A DNA stretch of 64,000 nucleotides from Pseudomonas corrugata (GCF_001269905.1 NZ_LHVK01000004.1:62001-126000); one strand, 5' to 3'; shown: positions 42,612 to 51,971, counted from the stretch's first letter. Numbers and translations: made by a program. The notes: generated from the letters alone by a model not told the origin.

Positions 42612-42698
42612 TGTGTGCGAGCCTGCTCGCGATAGCGGTGTATCAGTCGACTAATGTTTTACTGACCCTCCGCTATCGCGAGCAGGCTCGCTCCCACA
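42612..42698. repeat. REPIN with a damaged left arm
   Basis: The left arm reads tgtgtgcgagcctgctcgcg (three bases lost from tgtgggagcgagcc), and the right arm at about 42675-42698 is intact. Confidence 0.8.
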
Positions 42699-42750
42699 TG
42701 GGTTTCTGCGGTGTACTTGAGTTATCAAGAGAACCAGGAGGACACCGCCC

Positions 42751-44145
42751 ATGGCCGCATTCGCCCATTCCGTCGGCGCCCAGACCTATCGTTTCGACAG
42801 CCTCAAAGAGCTGATGGCCAAAGCCAGCCCGGCGCGTTCCGGGGATTTCCTTGCCGGTGTCGCGGCGCTCAACGACGGCGAGCGCGTGGCCGCGCAAATG
42901 GCCCTGGCTGACTTGCCCCTCAGCCATTTCCTGCAAGAAATGCTGATTCCCTACGAAGCCGACGAAGTCACCCGGCTGATCGTCGACACCCACGACAAAC
43001 ACGCCTTCGCCGTGGTCAGCCACCTCACGGTCGGCGGCTTTCGCGACTGGCTGCTCAGTGACGCCGCCGACGAACACAGCCTGCGGGCACTGGCCCCTGG
43101 CCTGACGCCGGAAATGGTCGCGGCCGTGTCCAAGATCATGCGGGTCCAGGACCTGGTGCTGGTGGCACAGAAAATCCGCGTGGTGACAAAATTCCGCGGC
43201 ACCCTCGGCCTGCGCGGGCGTCTGTCCACGCGCCTGCAACCCAACCACCCCACCGACGAACCGGCCGGGATCGCCGCGAGCATCCTCGACGGCCTGCTCT
43301 ACGGCAACGGCGACGCCATGATCGGCATCAACCCGGCCACCGACAGCACGGCCTCGATCTGCGCCATGCTGGAAATGCTCGACGCCATCATCCAACGCTA
43401 CGACATCCCGACCCAGGGCTGCGTGCTGACCCACGTCACCACCTCCATCGAAGCGGCCAACCGTGGCGTGCCCCTGGACCTGGTGTTCCAATCCATCGCC
43501 GGCACCGAAGCGGCCAATGCCAGTTTCGGCATCAACCTCAACGTGTTGAAAGAAGGCTACGACGCCGGGCTCAGCCTCAATCGCGGCACCCTGGGCAACA
43601 ACCTGATGTATTTCGAAACCGGTCAGGGCAGCGCACTGTCGGCCAACGCCCACCACGGCGTGGATCAACAGACCTGTGAAACCCGGGCCTACGCCGTGGC
43701 ACGACACTTCAACCCGTTCCTGGTCAACACGGTTGTAGGCTTCATCGGCCCGGAATACCTGTACAACGGCAAACAAATCATCCGCGCCGGCCTCGAGGAC
43801 CACTTCTGCGGCAAGCTGCTGGGCGTGCCGATGGGTTGCGACATCTGCTATACCAACCACGCCGAAGCCGACCAGGACGACATGGACACCCTACTGACCT
43901 TGCTGGGCGTGGCCGGGATCAACTTCATCATGGGCATCCCCGGCTCCGACGACATCATGCTCAACTACCAGACCACCTCGTTCCACGATGCCCTCTACGC
44001 CCGCCAGACCCTGGGCCTGAAGCCGGCGCCGGAGTTCGAGCAATGGCTGGCAAACATGGGCATCTTCACCCAGGCCGACGGCCGGGTGCGGTTCGGCGAC
44101 AACCTGCCTCCGGCGTTTCGTCACGCCCTGGCTCACTTGGGATGA
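42751..44145 (+). CDS. eutB: ethanolamine ammonia-lyase large subunit
   Basis: EutB is the barrel subunit of the adenosylcobalamin-dependent lyase that converts ethanolamine to acetaldehyde and ammonia. The 464-residue length and segments such as [13 protein letters not shown] and [15 protein letters not shown] are typical. AGGAGGA precedes ATG. It overlaps eutC by 4 bp. No carboxysome-like shell genes are nearby, so the pathway is the short Pseudomonas type. Confidence 0.96.
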   Translation: MAAFAHSVGAQTYRFDSLKELMAKASPARSGDFLAGVAALNDGERVAAQMALADLPLSHFLQEMLIPYEADEVTRLIVDTHDKHAFAVVSHLTVGGFRDWLLSDAADEHSLRALAPGLTPEMVAAVSKIMRVQDLVLVAQKIRVVTKFRGTLGLRGRLSTRLQPNHPTDEPAGIAASILDGLLYGNGDAMIGINPATDSTASICAMLEMLDAIIQRYDIPTQGCVLTHVTTSIEAANRGVPLDLVFQSIAGTEAANASFGINLNVLKEGYDAGLSLNRGTLGNNLMYFETGQGSALSANAHHGVDQQTCETRAYAVARHFNPFLVNTVVGFIGPEYLYNGKQIIRAGLEDHFCGKLLGVPMGCDICYTNHAEADQDDMDTLLTLLGVAGINFIMGIPGSDDIMLNYQTTSFHDALYARQTLGLKPAPEFEQWLANMGIFTQADGRVRFGDNLPPAFRHALAHLG

Positions 44146-44981
44146 GTGACCTGCCGATGGACAAAAAACCTGTCGATTCGCAAAACCCCTGGCTGGAACT
44201 GCGTCGCCTGACCCCGGCGCGCATCGCCCTGGGCCGCACCGGCACCAGCCTGCCCACACAGGCGCAACTGGACTTCCAATACGCCCACGCCCAGGCGCGG
44301 GATGCGGTGCACCTGGCGTTCGACCACCAGGGCATTCGCGCACAACTGGCCGAGCGCGGCCGCGAGAGTCTGCTGCTGCACAGTGCCGCCAGCGACCGCA
44401 ACAGTTATCTGCAACGCCCGGACCTGGGCCGACGCCTGGATGAAGCCTCGGCGCAAGCGCTGGACGATTATGCGGCGGCCCATCCCGGCGGTGTGGACCT
44501 CGCCATCGTGGTGGCCGATGGCCTGTCGGCGCTGGCGGTGCATCGCCATACCTTGCCGTTCCTGGCCCGCCTGGAAGAACAGATCGCCGCCGATGGGTGG
44601 TCGGTTTCGCCAGTCATCCTGGTGGAACAGGGCCGGGTCGCGGTGGCCGATGAAGTGGCTGAACGCCTTGGGGCAAAAATGTCGGTGATCCTGATCGGCG
44701 AACGTCCCGGCCTCAGCTCGCCCGACAGCCTGGGCCTGTATTTCACCTACAACCCCAAGGTCGGCCTGACCGACGCCTATCGCAACTGCATCTCCAATGT
44801 CCGGCTCGAAGGCCTGAGCTACGGCATGGCGGCCCATCGCCTGGTCTACCTGATGCGCGAGGCCTGTCGCCGACAGCTTTCGGGGGTCAATCTGAAGGAC
44901 GAAGCCCAGGTGCACACTCTAGAGTCGGAAAACGGTGCCGATATGAAAGGTAACTTCCTACTGATGCCGCCCCAAAGCTGA
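44142..44981 (+). CDS. eutC: ethanolamine ammonia-lyase small subunit
   Basis: The 279-residue B12-binding partner of EutB. Recognisable segments are [17 protein letters not shown] near the N-terminus and [11 protein letters not shown] with [15 protein letters not shown] in the C-terminal half. ATG 44142 overlaps the eutB stop (ATGA); ATG 44157 is an alternative. Confidence 0.95.
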   Translation: MSDLPMDKKPVDSQNPWLELRRLTPARIALGRTGTSLPTQAQLDFQYAHAQARDAVHLAFDHQGIRAQLAERGRESLLLHSAASDRNSYLQRPDLGRRLDEASAQALDDYAAAHPGGVDLAIVVADGLSALAVHRHTLPFLARLEEQIAADGWSVSPVILVEQGRVAVADEVAERLGAKMSVILIGERPGLSSPDSLGLYFTYNPKVGLTDAYRNCISNVRLEGLSYGMAAHRLVYLMREACRRQLSGVNLKDEAQVHTLESENGADMKGNFLLMPPQS

Positions 44982-45088
44982 ACCGTGCATCCAATTGCGT
45001 TTTTGATCCAATTTCAGGCAGCATCAAAAGCACGGCAGCGCGCCGTTGTTGTCAGACTTTGTGTCGATCTTTGTAAACGGGACCTGCC

Positions 45089-45553
45089 ATGCGGATTATT
45101 CAAGCGACCCTGGAACACCTGGACCTGCTGACCCCATTGTTCGTCAAATACCGGGAGTTCTATGGCTCGCTGCCATACCCGGACTCGTCCCGGGCCTTTC
45201 TCGAAAAGCGCCTGCGCCGCAAGGAATCGGTGATCTACCTGGCCTTGCCCGATGACGACGACAGCAAACTGCTGGGCTTCTGCCAGCTCTACCCAAGCTT
45301 TTCGTCGCTGTCCCTCAAGCGCGTGTGGATCCTCAACGACATCTACGTCGCCGAAGACGCCCGTCGCCAACTGGTGGCCGACCACCTGATCCGCACCGCG
45401 AAAAAAATGGCCAAGGAAACCAACGCCGTCCGCATGCGCGTCTCCACCAGCAGCAACAATGAAGTGGCGCAGAAGACCTACGAGTCCATCGGTTTCAAGG
45501 AAGACACCGAGTTCAAGAACTACGTGTTGCCAATCAGCGAAGATCTCACCTGA
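45089..45553 (+). CDS. GNAT family N-acetyltransferase
   Basis: A 154-residue GNAT protein with the acetyl-CoA loop region VAEDARRQLVADHLIRTAKKMA and the C-terminal NEVAQKTYESIGFKEDTEFKNYVL. The usual Q/RxxGxG/A is replaced by RRQLVA, so the loop is weak but the fold is clear. It follows eutC as PA4026 does; substrate unknown. Confidence 0.82.
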   Translation: MRIIQATLEHLDLLTPLFVKYREFYGSLPYPDSSRAFLEKRLRRKESVIYLALPDDDDSKLLGFCQLYPSFSSLSLKRVWILNDIYVAEDARRQLVADHLIRTAKKMAKETNAVRMRVSTSSNNEVAQKTYESIGFKEDTEFKNYVLPISEDLT

Positions 45554-45561
45554 ATGCCACT

Positions 45562-45675
45562 GATCGTTCCCACGCTCCGCGTGGGAACGCCGCCAGGGAC
45601 GCTCCGCGTTCCGCTTCAGCAAAGGTGACGCAGAGCGTCACAGGATGCATTCCCACGCGGAGCGTGGGAACGATC
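45562..45675. repeat. inverted-repeat element of the cgttcccacgc type
   Basis: gatcgttcccacgctccgcg at the left and its inverted copy at the right (cgcggagcgtgggaacgatc) bound 114 bp, with inner partial repeats. This is a different palindromic family from the REPs; I know it as common between Pseudomonas genes. Confidence 0.8.
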
Positions 45676-45740
45676 AATCGACATTGCACAATCCGAAATC
45701 CCCCGCAACAAACTCAACACGCCCATCACATTACAGCCCG

Positions 45741-45746
45741 TATAAT
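45741..45746 (+). promoter_or_regulatory. candidate -10 box of the DedA-family gene
   Basis: TATAAT lies 104 bp before ATG 45850. The leader between holds an inverted repeat, ccggcttgta (from about 45757) with tacaaacccgg (to about 45787), which could fold over the 5' end of the mRNA. No clear -35. Confidence 0.45.
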
Positions 45747-45849
45747 CCCGATCTTCCCGGCTTGTAAGGAAAAGCTACAAACCCGGTAGCCCTATTCAAA
45801 GCCAGACCCACAAGCCCGCCCAACCCGGCCGTCATCACAGGTGTATTGC

Positions 45850-46497
45850 ATGGATTTCAATCCCCTCGACCTCATTCTGCATCTCGATGTGTACCTCGAC
45901 ATGCTGGTGACCAACTACGGCACGTGGGTCTACGCCATCCTGTTCCTGGTGATCTTCTGTGAAACCGGCCTGGTGGTAACGCCATTCCTGCCCGGTGACT
46001 CGCTGCTATTCATCGCCGGCGCCGTAGCCGCAGGCGGCAGCATGGACCCGGTGCTGCTGGGCGGCCTGCTGATGCTGGCGGCGATCCTCGGTGACAGCAC
46101 CAACTACCTCATCGGCCGCACGGCGGGCGAGAAGCTGTTCAGCAACCCTAATTCAAAAATCTTCCGCCGCGACTACCTGCAGCAAACCCACGACTTCTAC
46201 GACAAACACGGTGGCAAGACCGTGACCCTGGCGCGCTTCCTGCCGATCATCCGCACCTTCGCGCCCTTCGTCGCCGGCGTGGGGAAAATGCCCTATGCGC
46301 GCTTCTTCGGCTTCAGCGTGCTCGGCACCGTCCTGTGGGTCGGCGGCTTGGTCACCCTCGGCTACTTCTTCGGCAACGTACCCTTCATCAAGCAGAACCT
46401 GTCGCTGCTGGTGGTGGGCATCATTTTGGTATCGCTGTTGCCAATGATCATCAGCCTGGCCCGCAGCAAACTGGCCCAGCGTGCTTCGAAAGCCTGA
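45850..46497 (+). CDS. DedA family membrane protein
   Basis: A 215-residue VTT-domain membrane protein with about five segments and the motifs [17 protein letters not shown] and [18 protein letters not shown]. DedA proteins act in undecaprenyl phosphate translocation and membrane homeostasis. I chose ATG 45850 with AGGTG six bases before; GTG 45841 is in frame. The mtfA-like gene starts 6 bp after the stop. Confidence 0.9.
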   Translation: MDFNPLDLILHLDVYLDMLVTNYGTWVYAILFLVIFCETGLVVTPFLPGDSLLFIAGAVAAGGSMDPVLLGGLLMLAAILGDSTNYLIGRTAGEKLFSNPNSKIFRRDYLQQTHDFYDKHGGKTVTLARFLPIIRTFAPFVAGVGKMPYARFFGFSVLGTVLWVGGLVTLGYFFGNVPFIKQNLSLLVVGIILVSLLPMIISLARSKLAQRASKA

Positions 46498-46503
46498 TCG
46501 CCC

Positions 46504-47316
46504 ATGTGGTCCCTGAGCAACTGGTGCCGCCAACGCACCCTCGCCAAGCATCCCGTGGCCGAGGACACCTGGCAGCGCGTGCGTCATCACCTGAGCTTCC
46601 TCGACGGCATCAGCGCCGCCGAGGACCAGTGGCTGCGTGAAGCCTGCGTGCTGTTCCTGCGGGACAAACACCTGACCGCCCTGCCCGGCGTCGAATTGCA
46701 TCAGGAACAACGCCTGCTGCTCGCCGCCCAGGCCCAATTGCCGCTGATGCACCTGGGCGAGCTGAACTGGTACCAGGGCTTCCACGAAATCGTCCTCTAC
46801 CCCGACGACTTCCTCAGCCCCCAGCGCCATCGCGACGCCAGCGGCATCGAACACGAATGGGACGGCGAACACAGCGGCGAAGCCTGGCCCCAAGGCCCGA
46901 TCATCCTGGCCTGGGACGGCGTGCTCGCCAGCGGTGGCTGGGACGGCTACAACCTGGTGATCCACGAACTGGCGCACAAACTCGACATGCTCAACGGCGA
47001 CGCCAACGGCCTGCCACCGCTGCACGCCGACATGCGGGTCAGCGACTGGGCCGAAGCCATGCAACAGGCCTTCGACGACCTCAACCGCCAACTGGACCAT
47101 AACCCGGACGCCGAAACCCTCATCGACCCCTACGCCGCAGAAAACCCGGCGGAATTCTTCGCCGTCACCAGCGAATACTTCTTCAGCGCCCCGGACCTGC
47201 TGCACCAGGCCTACCCGCGGGTCTATGAACAGCTAAAGGCTTTCTATCGCCAGGATCCTTTGGCCCGGCTGCGGCAACTTCAAGCTGAAGATCCGGTCTA
47301 TCAGCCGTCATACTAA
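46504..47316 (+). CDS. MtfA-like zinc metallopeptidase (M90)
   Basis: A 270-residue peptidase with HELAHKLD (zinc site) and the downstream Glu in ENPAEFFAVTSEYFF. MtfA in E. coli binds the Mlc repressor and cleaves short peptides; here the partner is unknown. It is coupled with the DedA gene. Confidence 0.87.
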   Translation: MWSLSNWCRQRTLAKHPVAEDTWQRVRHHLSFLDGISAAEDQWLREACVLFLRDKHLTALPGVELHQEQRLLLAAQAQLPLMHLGELNWYQGFHEIVLYPDDFLSPQRHRDASGIEHEWDGEHSGEAWPQGPIILAWDGVLASGGWDGYNLVIHELAHKLDMLNGDANGLPPLHADMRVSDWAEAMQQAFDDLNRQLDHNPDAETLIDPYAAENPAEFFAVTSEYFFSAPDLLHQAYPRVYEQLKAFYRQDPLARLRQLQAEDPVYQPSY

Positions 47317-47361
47317 GGTCTCTAAGACCCTGGTAACGTGGCATCGATGGCTGAATATGCC

Positions 47362-47367
47362 TATAAT
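47362..47367 (+). promoter_or_regulatory. promoter of ppa (-10 box)
   Basis: A perfect TATAAT, 60 bp upstream of the ppa ATG. The -35 region at 17 bp spacing (TGGCAT) is poor. A small inverted repeat ttggtcaatccgaccag follows it in the leader. Confidence 0.5.
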
Positions 47368-47426
47368 CGCCGCCACTTTTGGTCAATCCGACCAGCCTTT
47401 TGGTCAACTAACGGGGGCACCGCCCA

Positions 47427-47954
47427 ATGAGTTACAGCAAGATTCCGGCTGGCAAAGACCTGCCGAACGACATCTACGTTGCGATCGAAATTCCGGCCAA
47501 CCACGCCCCGATCAAATACGAAATCGACAAGGACAGCGATTGCCTGTTCGTTGACCGCTTCATGGCCACCCCAATGTTCTACCCGGCCAACTACGGTTAC
47601 ATCCCCAACACCCTGGCCGACGATGGTGACCCCCTCGACGTGCTGGTCGTGACCCCTTACCCGGTTGCCCCTGGCTCGGTCATCCGCGCCCGTCCAGTCG
47701 GCATCCTGAACATGACCGACGACGGCGGCGGCGATGCCAAAGTCATCGCAGTGCCACACGATAAACTGTCGCAACTGTACGTCGACGTGAAGGAGTACAC
47801 CGACCTGCCAGCGCTGCTGATCCAGCAGATCGAGCACTTCTTCGAGAACTACAAAGACCTCGAAAAAGGCAAGTGGGTCAAGATCGAAGGCTGGGCCGGT
47901 GCTGACGCCGCCCGCGAAGCGATCACCAAGTCGGTTGCCGCCTACAAAGGCTGA
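47427..47954 (+). CDS. ppa: inorganic pyrophosphatase
   Basis: A family I soluble pyrophosphatase of 175 residues. The metal-binding signature [10 protein letters not shown] and [16 protein letters not shown] are present. It is monocistronic: own promoter upstream and an intrinsic terminator 15 bp after the stop. Confidence 0.97.
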   Translation: MSYSKIPAGKDLPNDIYVAIEIPANHAPIKYEIDKDSDCLFVDRFMATPMFYPANYGYIPNTLADDGDPLDVLVVTPYPVAPGSVIRARPVGILNMTDDGGGDAKVIAVPHDKLSQLYVDVKEYTDLPALLIQQIEHFFENYKDLEKGKWVKIEGWAGADAAREAITKSVAAYKG

Positions 47955-47969
47955 AACTGATTTAAAGAA

Positions 47970-47997
47970 CAACCCCGGTTTGCACCGGGGTTTTTTT
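47970..47997 (+). terminator. intrinsic terminator of ppa
   Basis: Stem aaccccggt / accggggtt with loop ttgc, followed by seven T. Confidence 0.92.
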
Positions 47998-48002
47998 ATG
48001 TC

Positions 48003-48042
48003 TTAATAGCGCTTAATACAAAATCGTATTAACAGCGTTTAA
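48003..48042. promoter_or_regulatory. paired operator-like palindromes before the S24 repressor gene
   Basis: TTAATAGCGCTTAA (48003-48016) and TTAACAGCGTTTAA (48029-48042) match at 12 of 14 bases and their starts lie 26 bp apart; between them TTAATAC...GTATTAA forms another inverted pair. A TATAAA -10-like box lies at 48091-48096. They look like operators for the repressor encoded downstream. Confidence 0.5.
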
Positions 48043-48149
48043 CTGCGTTTATCCCGCCGCTTTCAAATCCTGCAAACGGAAAGATCGTCTTATAAATTTG
48101 AACGACTTGTTTATTGCTCAAAACACAGTCGCTCCTAAACTTTCCGTTT

Positions 48150-48881
48150 ATGAAAAAGACCTCCAGTGGCGACCGCTTCAGAGCCCTTCTCAAAGAAGCA
48201 CAAATCCGATCCGCCGACTTCGCGAAGTTATACGGCGTTAAATCGCAGCACGTGAACAACTGGTTCAACCGCGGCATCCCGCCGGGTCGTATCCACAGTA
48301 TCGCCGGCCTGCTGACCGTCAGCCCGCAATGGCTCGCCCACGGCGAAGGTCCACAAACCCCGTTGGGCCTCGGCCCCGGCACCACCTATGACGCCGCCGA
48401 AGTCCAGGGCGTCTACAGCGTGGCGGAAACCCAGGACATCGAACTGCCCTTCTACACAGAAGCCCCCATCGCGACGGGCAGCAGCAAAACCCACATCACC
48501 GAAATCCCCGACCAATCCATCCGCCTGCCCCGCAGCCACCTCGAATCCCTGGAAATAAACCCCAACGACGCCATCTGCACCACCATGGTCGGCGACAGCA
48601 TGGCCGAACGCATCGAAGACGGCTCCATCCTCGCCATCGACCGCGGCCTCACCCAGGTCATCGACGGCCAGATCTACGCCCTCGAACACGACGGCATGCT
48701 ACGCATCAAATACCTCCACCGAATCCCCGGCAACCGCCTGCGCCTGCGCAGCCACAACAGCGCTGCCTACCCGGACGAAGTCTTCAGCGCCGAACAGATC
48801 GAAGCGCAAAACATCAAGGTACTGGGCTGGGTGTTCTGGTGGTCCACCCTCAACAAGCAACGCCCGCAAGTGTTTGATTGA
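48150..48881 (+). CDS. S24 family (LexA/CI-like) transcriptional repressor
   Basis: A 243-residue regulator with an N-terminal helix-turn-helix (about 12-65; AKLYGVKSQHVNNWFNRG) and a C-terminal S24 peptidase-like domain with the Ser in VGDSMAERI and the Lys in LRIKYLH. It should be cleaved on RecA activation, as for PrtR-type repressors. I chose ATG 48150 (MKKTSSGDRF); a TTG at 48114 is possible. No prophage genes are next to it, so it may be autonomous or a remnant; the targets are unknown. Confidence 0.85.
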   Translation: MKKTSSGDRFRALLKEAQIRSADFAKLYGVKSQHVNNWFNRGIPPGRIHSIAGLLTVSPQWLAHGEGPQTPLGLGPGTTYDAAEVQGVYSVAETQDIELPFYTEAPIATGSSKTHITEIPDQSIRLPRSHLESLEINPNDAICTTMVGDSMAERIEDGSILAIDRGLTQVIDGQIYALEHDGMLRIKYLHRIPGNRLRLRSHNSAAYPDEVFSAEQIEAQNIKVLGWVFWWSTLNKQRPQVFD

Positions 48882-48951
48882 CCCTGCGGACAAAAGGACA
48901 GTAGCCAACGCTCCCCGCCTGAGGGAGATTGCTTGTACCAAGGAGATCCTC

Positions 48952-48994
48952 TGTGGCGAGGGGATTCATCCCCGCTGGGCTGCAAAGCAGCCCC
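48952..48994. repeat. palindromic intergenic repeat (tgtggcgaggggattcatcc type)
   Basis: tgtggcgaggggattcatcc followed by cgctgggctgcaaagcagcc is a two-hairpin repeat known from many Pseudomonas intergenic regions. The gene-free stretch 48882-49467 holds this repeat, a 28-codon frame and a terminator, and nothing else I can support. Confidence 0.6.
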
Positions 48995-49096
48995 CCGCTT
49001 TTCCCTTGAATCACCGGTAACCCAATGATTCCACACCACTTACCCCTGGGCTTCCGAAGAAAACCCGCGTATCCTGCGCCCCACATTTGCGAGCCC

Positions 49097-49183
49097 ATGC
49101 CTCGCACCGACAAGGCAGATCACTTTCTGACCAAGTCCCACAGCCGGCCGCAAGAGCCGGATGTACGTTTTGAAGGCTGGTGA
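49097..49183 (+). CDS. possible 28-residue peptide in a short transcription unit
   Basis: ATG 49097 opens MPRTDKADHFLTKSHSRPQE..., ending at TGA 49181-49183, 35 bp before an intrinsic terminator. A TATCCT -10-like box is at 49070-49075. It may be a short peptide gene, a gene remnant or only the body of a small RNA of about 160 nt. No ribosome-binding site is obvious. I do not recognise it. Confidence 0.3.
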   Translation: MPRTDKADHFLTKSHSRPQEPDVRFEGW

Positions 49184-49217
49184 GGTTTGTCAAAAACGAA
49201 CTGAGTCAGTCAACGAG

Positions 49218-49242
49218 AAGCCGGCCATAAGCCGGCTTTTTA
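49218..49242 (+). terminator. intrinsic terminator
   Basis: aagccggc / gccggctt with a five-base loop, followed by TTTTTAA-like sequence. It ends the small unit beginning near 49080, since no long gene precedes it on this strand within 300 bp. Confidence 0.8.
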
Positions 49243-49467
49243 ATGCCCGGCTCTCAGGAGTGGATCCCAATAGTCGCTCACTTTTAGGCCTGCCAGACGC
49301 AACGGCACATGAGAACTGGTCGCACAAGCCCCCAAACGTGAGCCCCAAGGTGCTGCGGGAGCATAAAGGTCAAACGTGATCGCAAGCATCAACCTGAAGG
49401 GACGACAAGCCCAAACCGCACCTGCTTTAATACGCCAGTACGCCGGTAATCGAACAGGAAGTTACTC

Positions 49468-50379
49468 ATGCCCATCCCTGATTTTCAGAGCGTCATGCGG
49501 CCGATACTGGCTACGGTAGCCAGCAGCACTTCGCTGTCACTGAGCGAACTACGCGAGCGCGTTGCCAACGAGTTTAAGCTCAGCGAAGAAGAGCGTAGCG
49601 AGCGCCTGCCTTCCGGCAAGCAAACGGTGATCAATAACCGCGTCGGTTGGGCGCGCACCTACCTGAACAAGGCTGGGCTGCTCAGCATTCCTACCAAAGG
49701 AATGGTAGAGATCACAGAGCGCGGTCAGGATGCTCTGAAACACGGTCCAGCACGCATCACTATCCGGTGGCTCAAACAATATCCGGAGTTCGCGGAGTTT
49801 CATTCAGCCAGCCCCGCCGACAGTTCAGCACTGCCCCTGCAGAGTGAGCCGGTCGAGCAAGCTACCCCCGATGAGCAATTGGCGGCGGCACATCAGGCGC
49901 TGACACAATCATTGGCGGATGATCTACTGGCCCAAGTGCGCGCCGCCTCGCCAACCTTTTTCGAGCAATTGGTAGTCGATCTGATGATCGCCATGGGTTA
50001 CGGGGGATCACGCAAGGAAGCAGGCCAAGCGACGCAGCAAACCAACGACGACGGCATCGACGGCATTATCAAGGAAGACAAGCTGGGCTTGGACGTGATC
50101 TACCTGCAAGCCAAGCGTTGGTCGAACACCGTACACCGCCCGGAGATTGACAAGTTCATCGGCGCCCTTACTCGCCAGCGCGCCCGTAAGGGTGTGTTCA
50201 TTACCACTTCCGACTTCTCTAATGGTGCCCGCGAGGCAGCAATGAGCCTGGATATAAAGGTGGTGCTGATTGATGGCTTGGAGTTGGCACGGCTGATGGT
50301 CGAAAACAATCTGGGTTGTAACGTGAAGCAGGTTTACGAAGTTAAGCAGCTAGATAGTGATTACTTCGTGGAGGACTGA
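49468..50379 (+). CDS. mrr: Mrr-family restriction endonuclease
   Basis: A 303-residue type IV restriction protein. The N-terminal winged-helix Mrr_N domain (about 5-105; TVINNRVGWARTYLNKAGLL) should recognise DNA, and the C-terminal Mrr_cat domain (about 150-290) has the PD-(D/E)xK-type core DDGIDGII...YLQAKRW. It cuts modified (methylated) foreign DNA. The codon use and AT content look less core-like than in the genes to the left. It is followed by a likely partner gene. Confidence 0.9.
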   Translation: MPIPDFQSVMRPILATVASSTSLSLSELRERVANEFKLSEEERSERLPSGKQTVINNRVGWARTYLNKAGLLSIPTKGMVEITERGQDALKHGPARITIRWLKQYPEFAEFHSASPADSSALPLQSEPVEQATPDEQLAAAHQALTQSLADDLLAQVRAASPTFFEQLVVDLMIAMGYGGSRKEAGQATQQTNDDGIDGIIKEDKLGLDVIYLQAKRWSNTVHRPEIDKFIGALTRQRARKGVFITTSDFSNGAREAAMSLDIKVVLIDGLELARLMVENNLGCNVKQVYEVKQLDSDYFVED

Positions 50380-50473
50380 CAGGAATTTCACTATCCCAAC
50401 AAGGAGTATCCAGGACTCCTTGATAAATCGGGCGGACCTCCTCACCGCATGCACTACCCAAACGAGACGACGT

Positions 50474-51028
50474 ATGCTTAATCAAAATTTGCTGAATGAC
50501 TTCTCGACTTTGTTTGCCTATAGTTGGTATCGCGACTTCCCCTTGGATGGTTATAGCCGTGACATCGGCTCCCTCTCAGATTGGAATATCCATACCGGAT
50601 ACACCGTGCGCCGTGTCGCCGACCTAATGGGCTATTTCGCACACTTCGAGTCTGGCAATCGAACTGACGCGGTGATACGTGATACTCAACGGGCACCCAT
50701 TGTTTTCGCCGAGTGGGAATGGTTAAGTCCTTATGAGAACAATATCAACGAGCCTGAAAAGCTCTGCAATGCAGCCCTCAAAGAGCGACCAGGGTTCTGC
50801 TTCCTGTTTAGCTATGCGCCGGTAGGAACAATTGAAAGGCAGCTGGGCTATATTTCCAGCAAATGGAACGCTGACGTACCGCTGCTTGTATCACTTGTGG
50901 AATTCGAGGGATGTACTACACGTATCTTCAAGGGCATGTCTATATATCGTTTCGACGGCGGAACTTGGCAATTACTGCGAGAGCAGCAAGCATTAGCTTG
51001 GAATGTACAAGGTGCGCGTTGGGCATAA
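50474..51028 (+). CDS. hypothetical protein downstream of mrr, possible nuclease-like fold
   Basis: A 184-residue protein I do not recognise, starting MLNQNLLNDFSTLFAYSWYRDF. The stretch RTDAVIRD...PIVFAEWEW resembles a D...ExE nuclease-type core, but this is only pattern reading. It begins 94 bp after mrr on the same strand; the frame is open back to 50357. The sequence is AT-richer than the core genome, as in horizontally acquired islands. It is convergent with a small reverse gene. Confidence 0.6.
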   Translation: MLNQNLLNDFSTLFAYSWYRDFPLDGYSRDIGSLSDWNIHTGYTVRRVADLMGYFAHFESGNRTDAVIRDTQRAPIVFAEWEWLSPYENNINEPEKLCNAALKERPGFCFLFSYAPVGTIERQLGYISSKWNADVPLLVSLVEFEGCTTRIFKGMSIYRFDGGTWQLLREQQALAWNVQGARWA

Positions 51029-51033
51029 TGCTC

Positions 51034-51222
51034 CTACTTGAATTTAGAAGCTAACCTAGCCAGCCATCGACGCTTTTGCGCAGTTGGCCCCAGCTCAAAC
51101 AACACAGGCTCACTATTCAAGATGAAAGCAAGGCGCACGGCTTTCTCGAAGCAATCAGCTTCTTTCGGCTCACACTGCGATAAGCGGTACCGACAATAGC
51201 GATTAAATAAGTCAGCCAGCAT
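51034..51222 (-). CDS. small hypothetical protein
   Basis: A 62-residue frame (MLADLFNRYCRYRLSQCEPKE...) with balanced composition and Arg/Lys-rich C-terminus. It ends 5 bp from the convergent gene. No domain is recognised and no clear ribosome-binding site is seen, so it may or may not be real. Confidence 0.35.
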   Translation of the reverse strand: MLADLFNRYCRYRLSQCEPKEADCFEKAVRLAFILNSEPVLFELGPTAQKRRWLARLASKFK

Positions 51223-51356
51223 AGCTACTGGTCTAGGGCTCTGCCGTGATCATGATCGACATCAGCGATTAAATGAAATGTCACAGCTAAAACGGAACAA
51301 CGGACCCTCGGCGCTCCCAAACCTGACAGTTCATTGCCGCGAGTTCTCGGGGACAG

Positions 51357-51383
51357 AAAAGGTCTTGCCAGGCAAGACCTTTT
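51357..51383. terminator. bidirectional intrinsic terminator
   Basis: aaaaggtcttgcc and ggcaagacctttt form a perfect 13-bp inverted repeat around one base, with T-runs on either strand. On the minus strand it lies 28 bp after the DUF6124 stop. Confidence 0.85.
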
Positions 51384-51410
51384 CTCAGACAGGGATAGGC
51401 AACTCCCCCG

Positions 51411-51770
51411 CTACCTCACCTCAACAATATCCAAAGCCCGATTCGCCAACAGCTCACTCAACTCAATCACCTGCAAAATCCCCAACGCCACATGCCGCCT
51501 TGACCCATCCAGGTCAAACGCCAGATCGCTGATCATGGCGTTCGCCGAAGCCAGGTTCTCACTGAGGTTCGCAAGCAAACACTCAGAATCAACATCAGGC
51601 GCGATAAGAAACAGCGGGTGAGCGTTGTCGGACGTTTCTTTTTCGGGTGTGGGCTTCAGATAGAAGTCCAACGCTCGCGCAGCAGCGTCGTCGAGTTTTT
51701 TGTTTCGGGCCGATTGGGCGCGGGAGACGGTATCGTCTGTGGTTGGAGGATTCGGAGTAACTTTTGCCAT
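51411..51770 (-). CDS. DUF6124 family protein
   Basis: The 119-residue product starts MAKVTPNPPTTDDTV and runs through LDDAAARALDFYL and a helical second half ending in NRALDIVEVR, which fits the DUF6124 proteins found in many copies in fluorescent pseudomonads. Function unknown. I chose ATG 51770 because AGGAAG is 7 bases upstream; the frame opens further to 51800. It has its own terminator and a long structured leader. Confidence 0.75.
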   Translation of the reverse strand: MAKVTPNPPTTDDTVSRAQSARNKKLDDAAARALDFYLKPTPEKETSDNAHPLFLIAPDVDSECLLANLSENLASANAMISDLAFDLDGSRRHVALGILQVIELSELLANRALDIVEVR

Positions 51771-51970
51771 TGTCTTGCTTCCTGTAGTTGGAGCCATCAC
51801 CCGCTCGCGACTAAACGATGGGAGGCAGCTGTACGCAGGTTAGTCGACCGGGGAAACAAGAAACCGGCGCGTCCGAGGACGCCCTGCGCACAGCCACCAT
51901 CGAGTGCAGGATAGGAATCCTGACTGGATGACGCCTTGCACAACCTGTTTCACCCTGGGCGACTAAACCC
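51771..51970 (-). other. structured leader of the DUF6124 gene
   Basis: On the minus strand the ~200-nt leader holds TTTAGTCGCCC at its 5' end, GGTCGACTAACC in the middle and GTTTAGTCGCGAG near the gene, so the middle segment can pair with either outer one. Other inverted stretches (caggattcctatcctg; gcgtcctcggacgc) add hairpins. The rest of the gene-free 51771-52242 holds a direct-repeat copy and a decayed REP at about 52133-52156. Confidence 0.45.
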
Positions 51971-51971
51971 G

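Noticed and set aside
48150..48881. Prophage boundary next to the S24 repressor
   Set aside because: No integrase, phage structural gene, lysis gene or tRNA attachment site is visible on either side.
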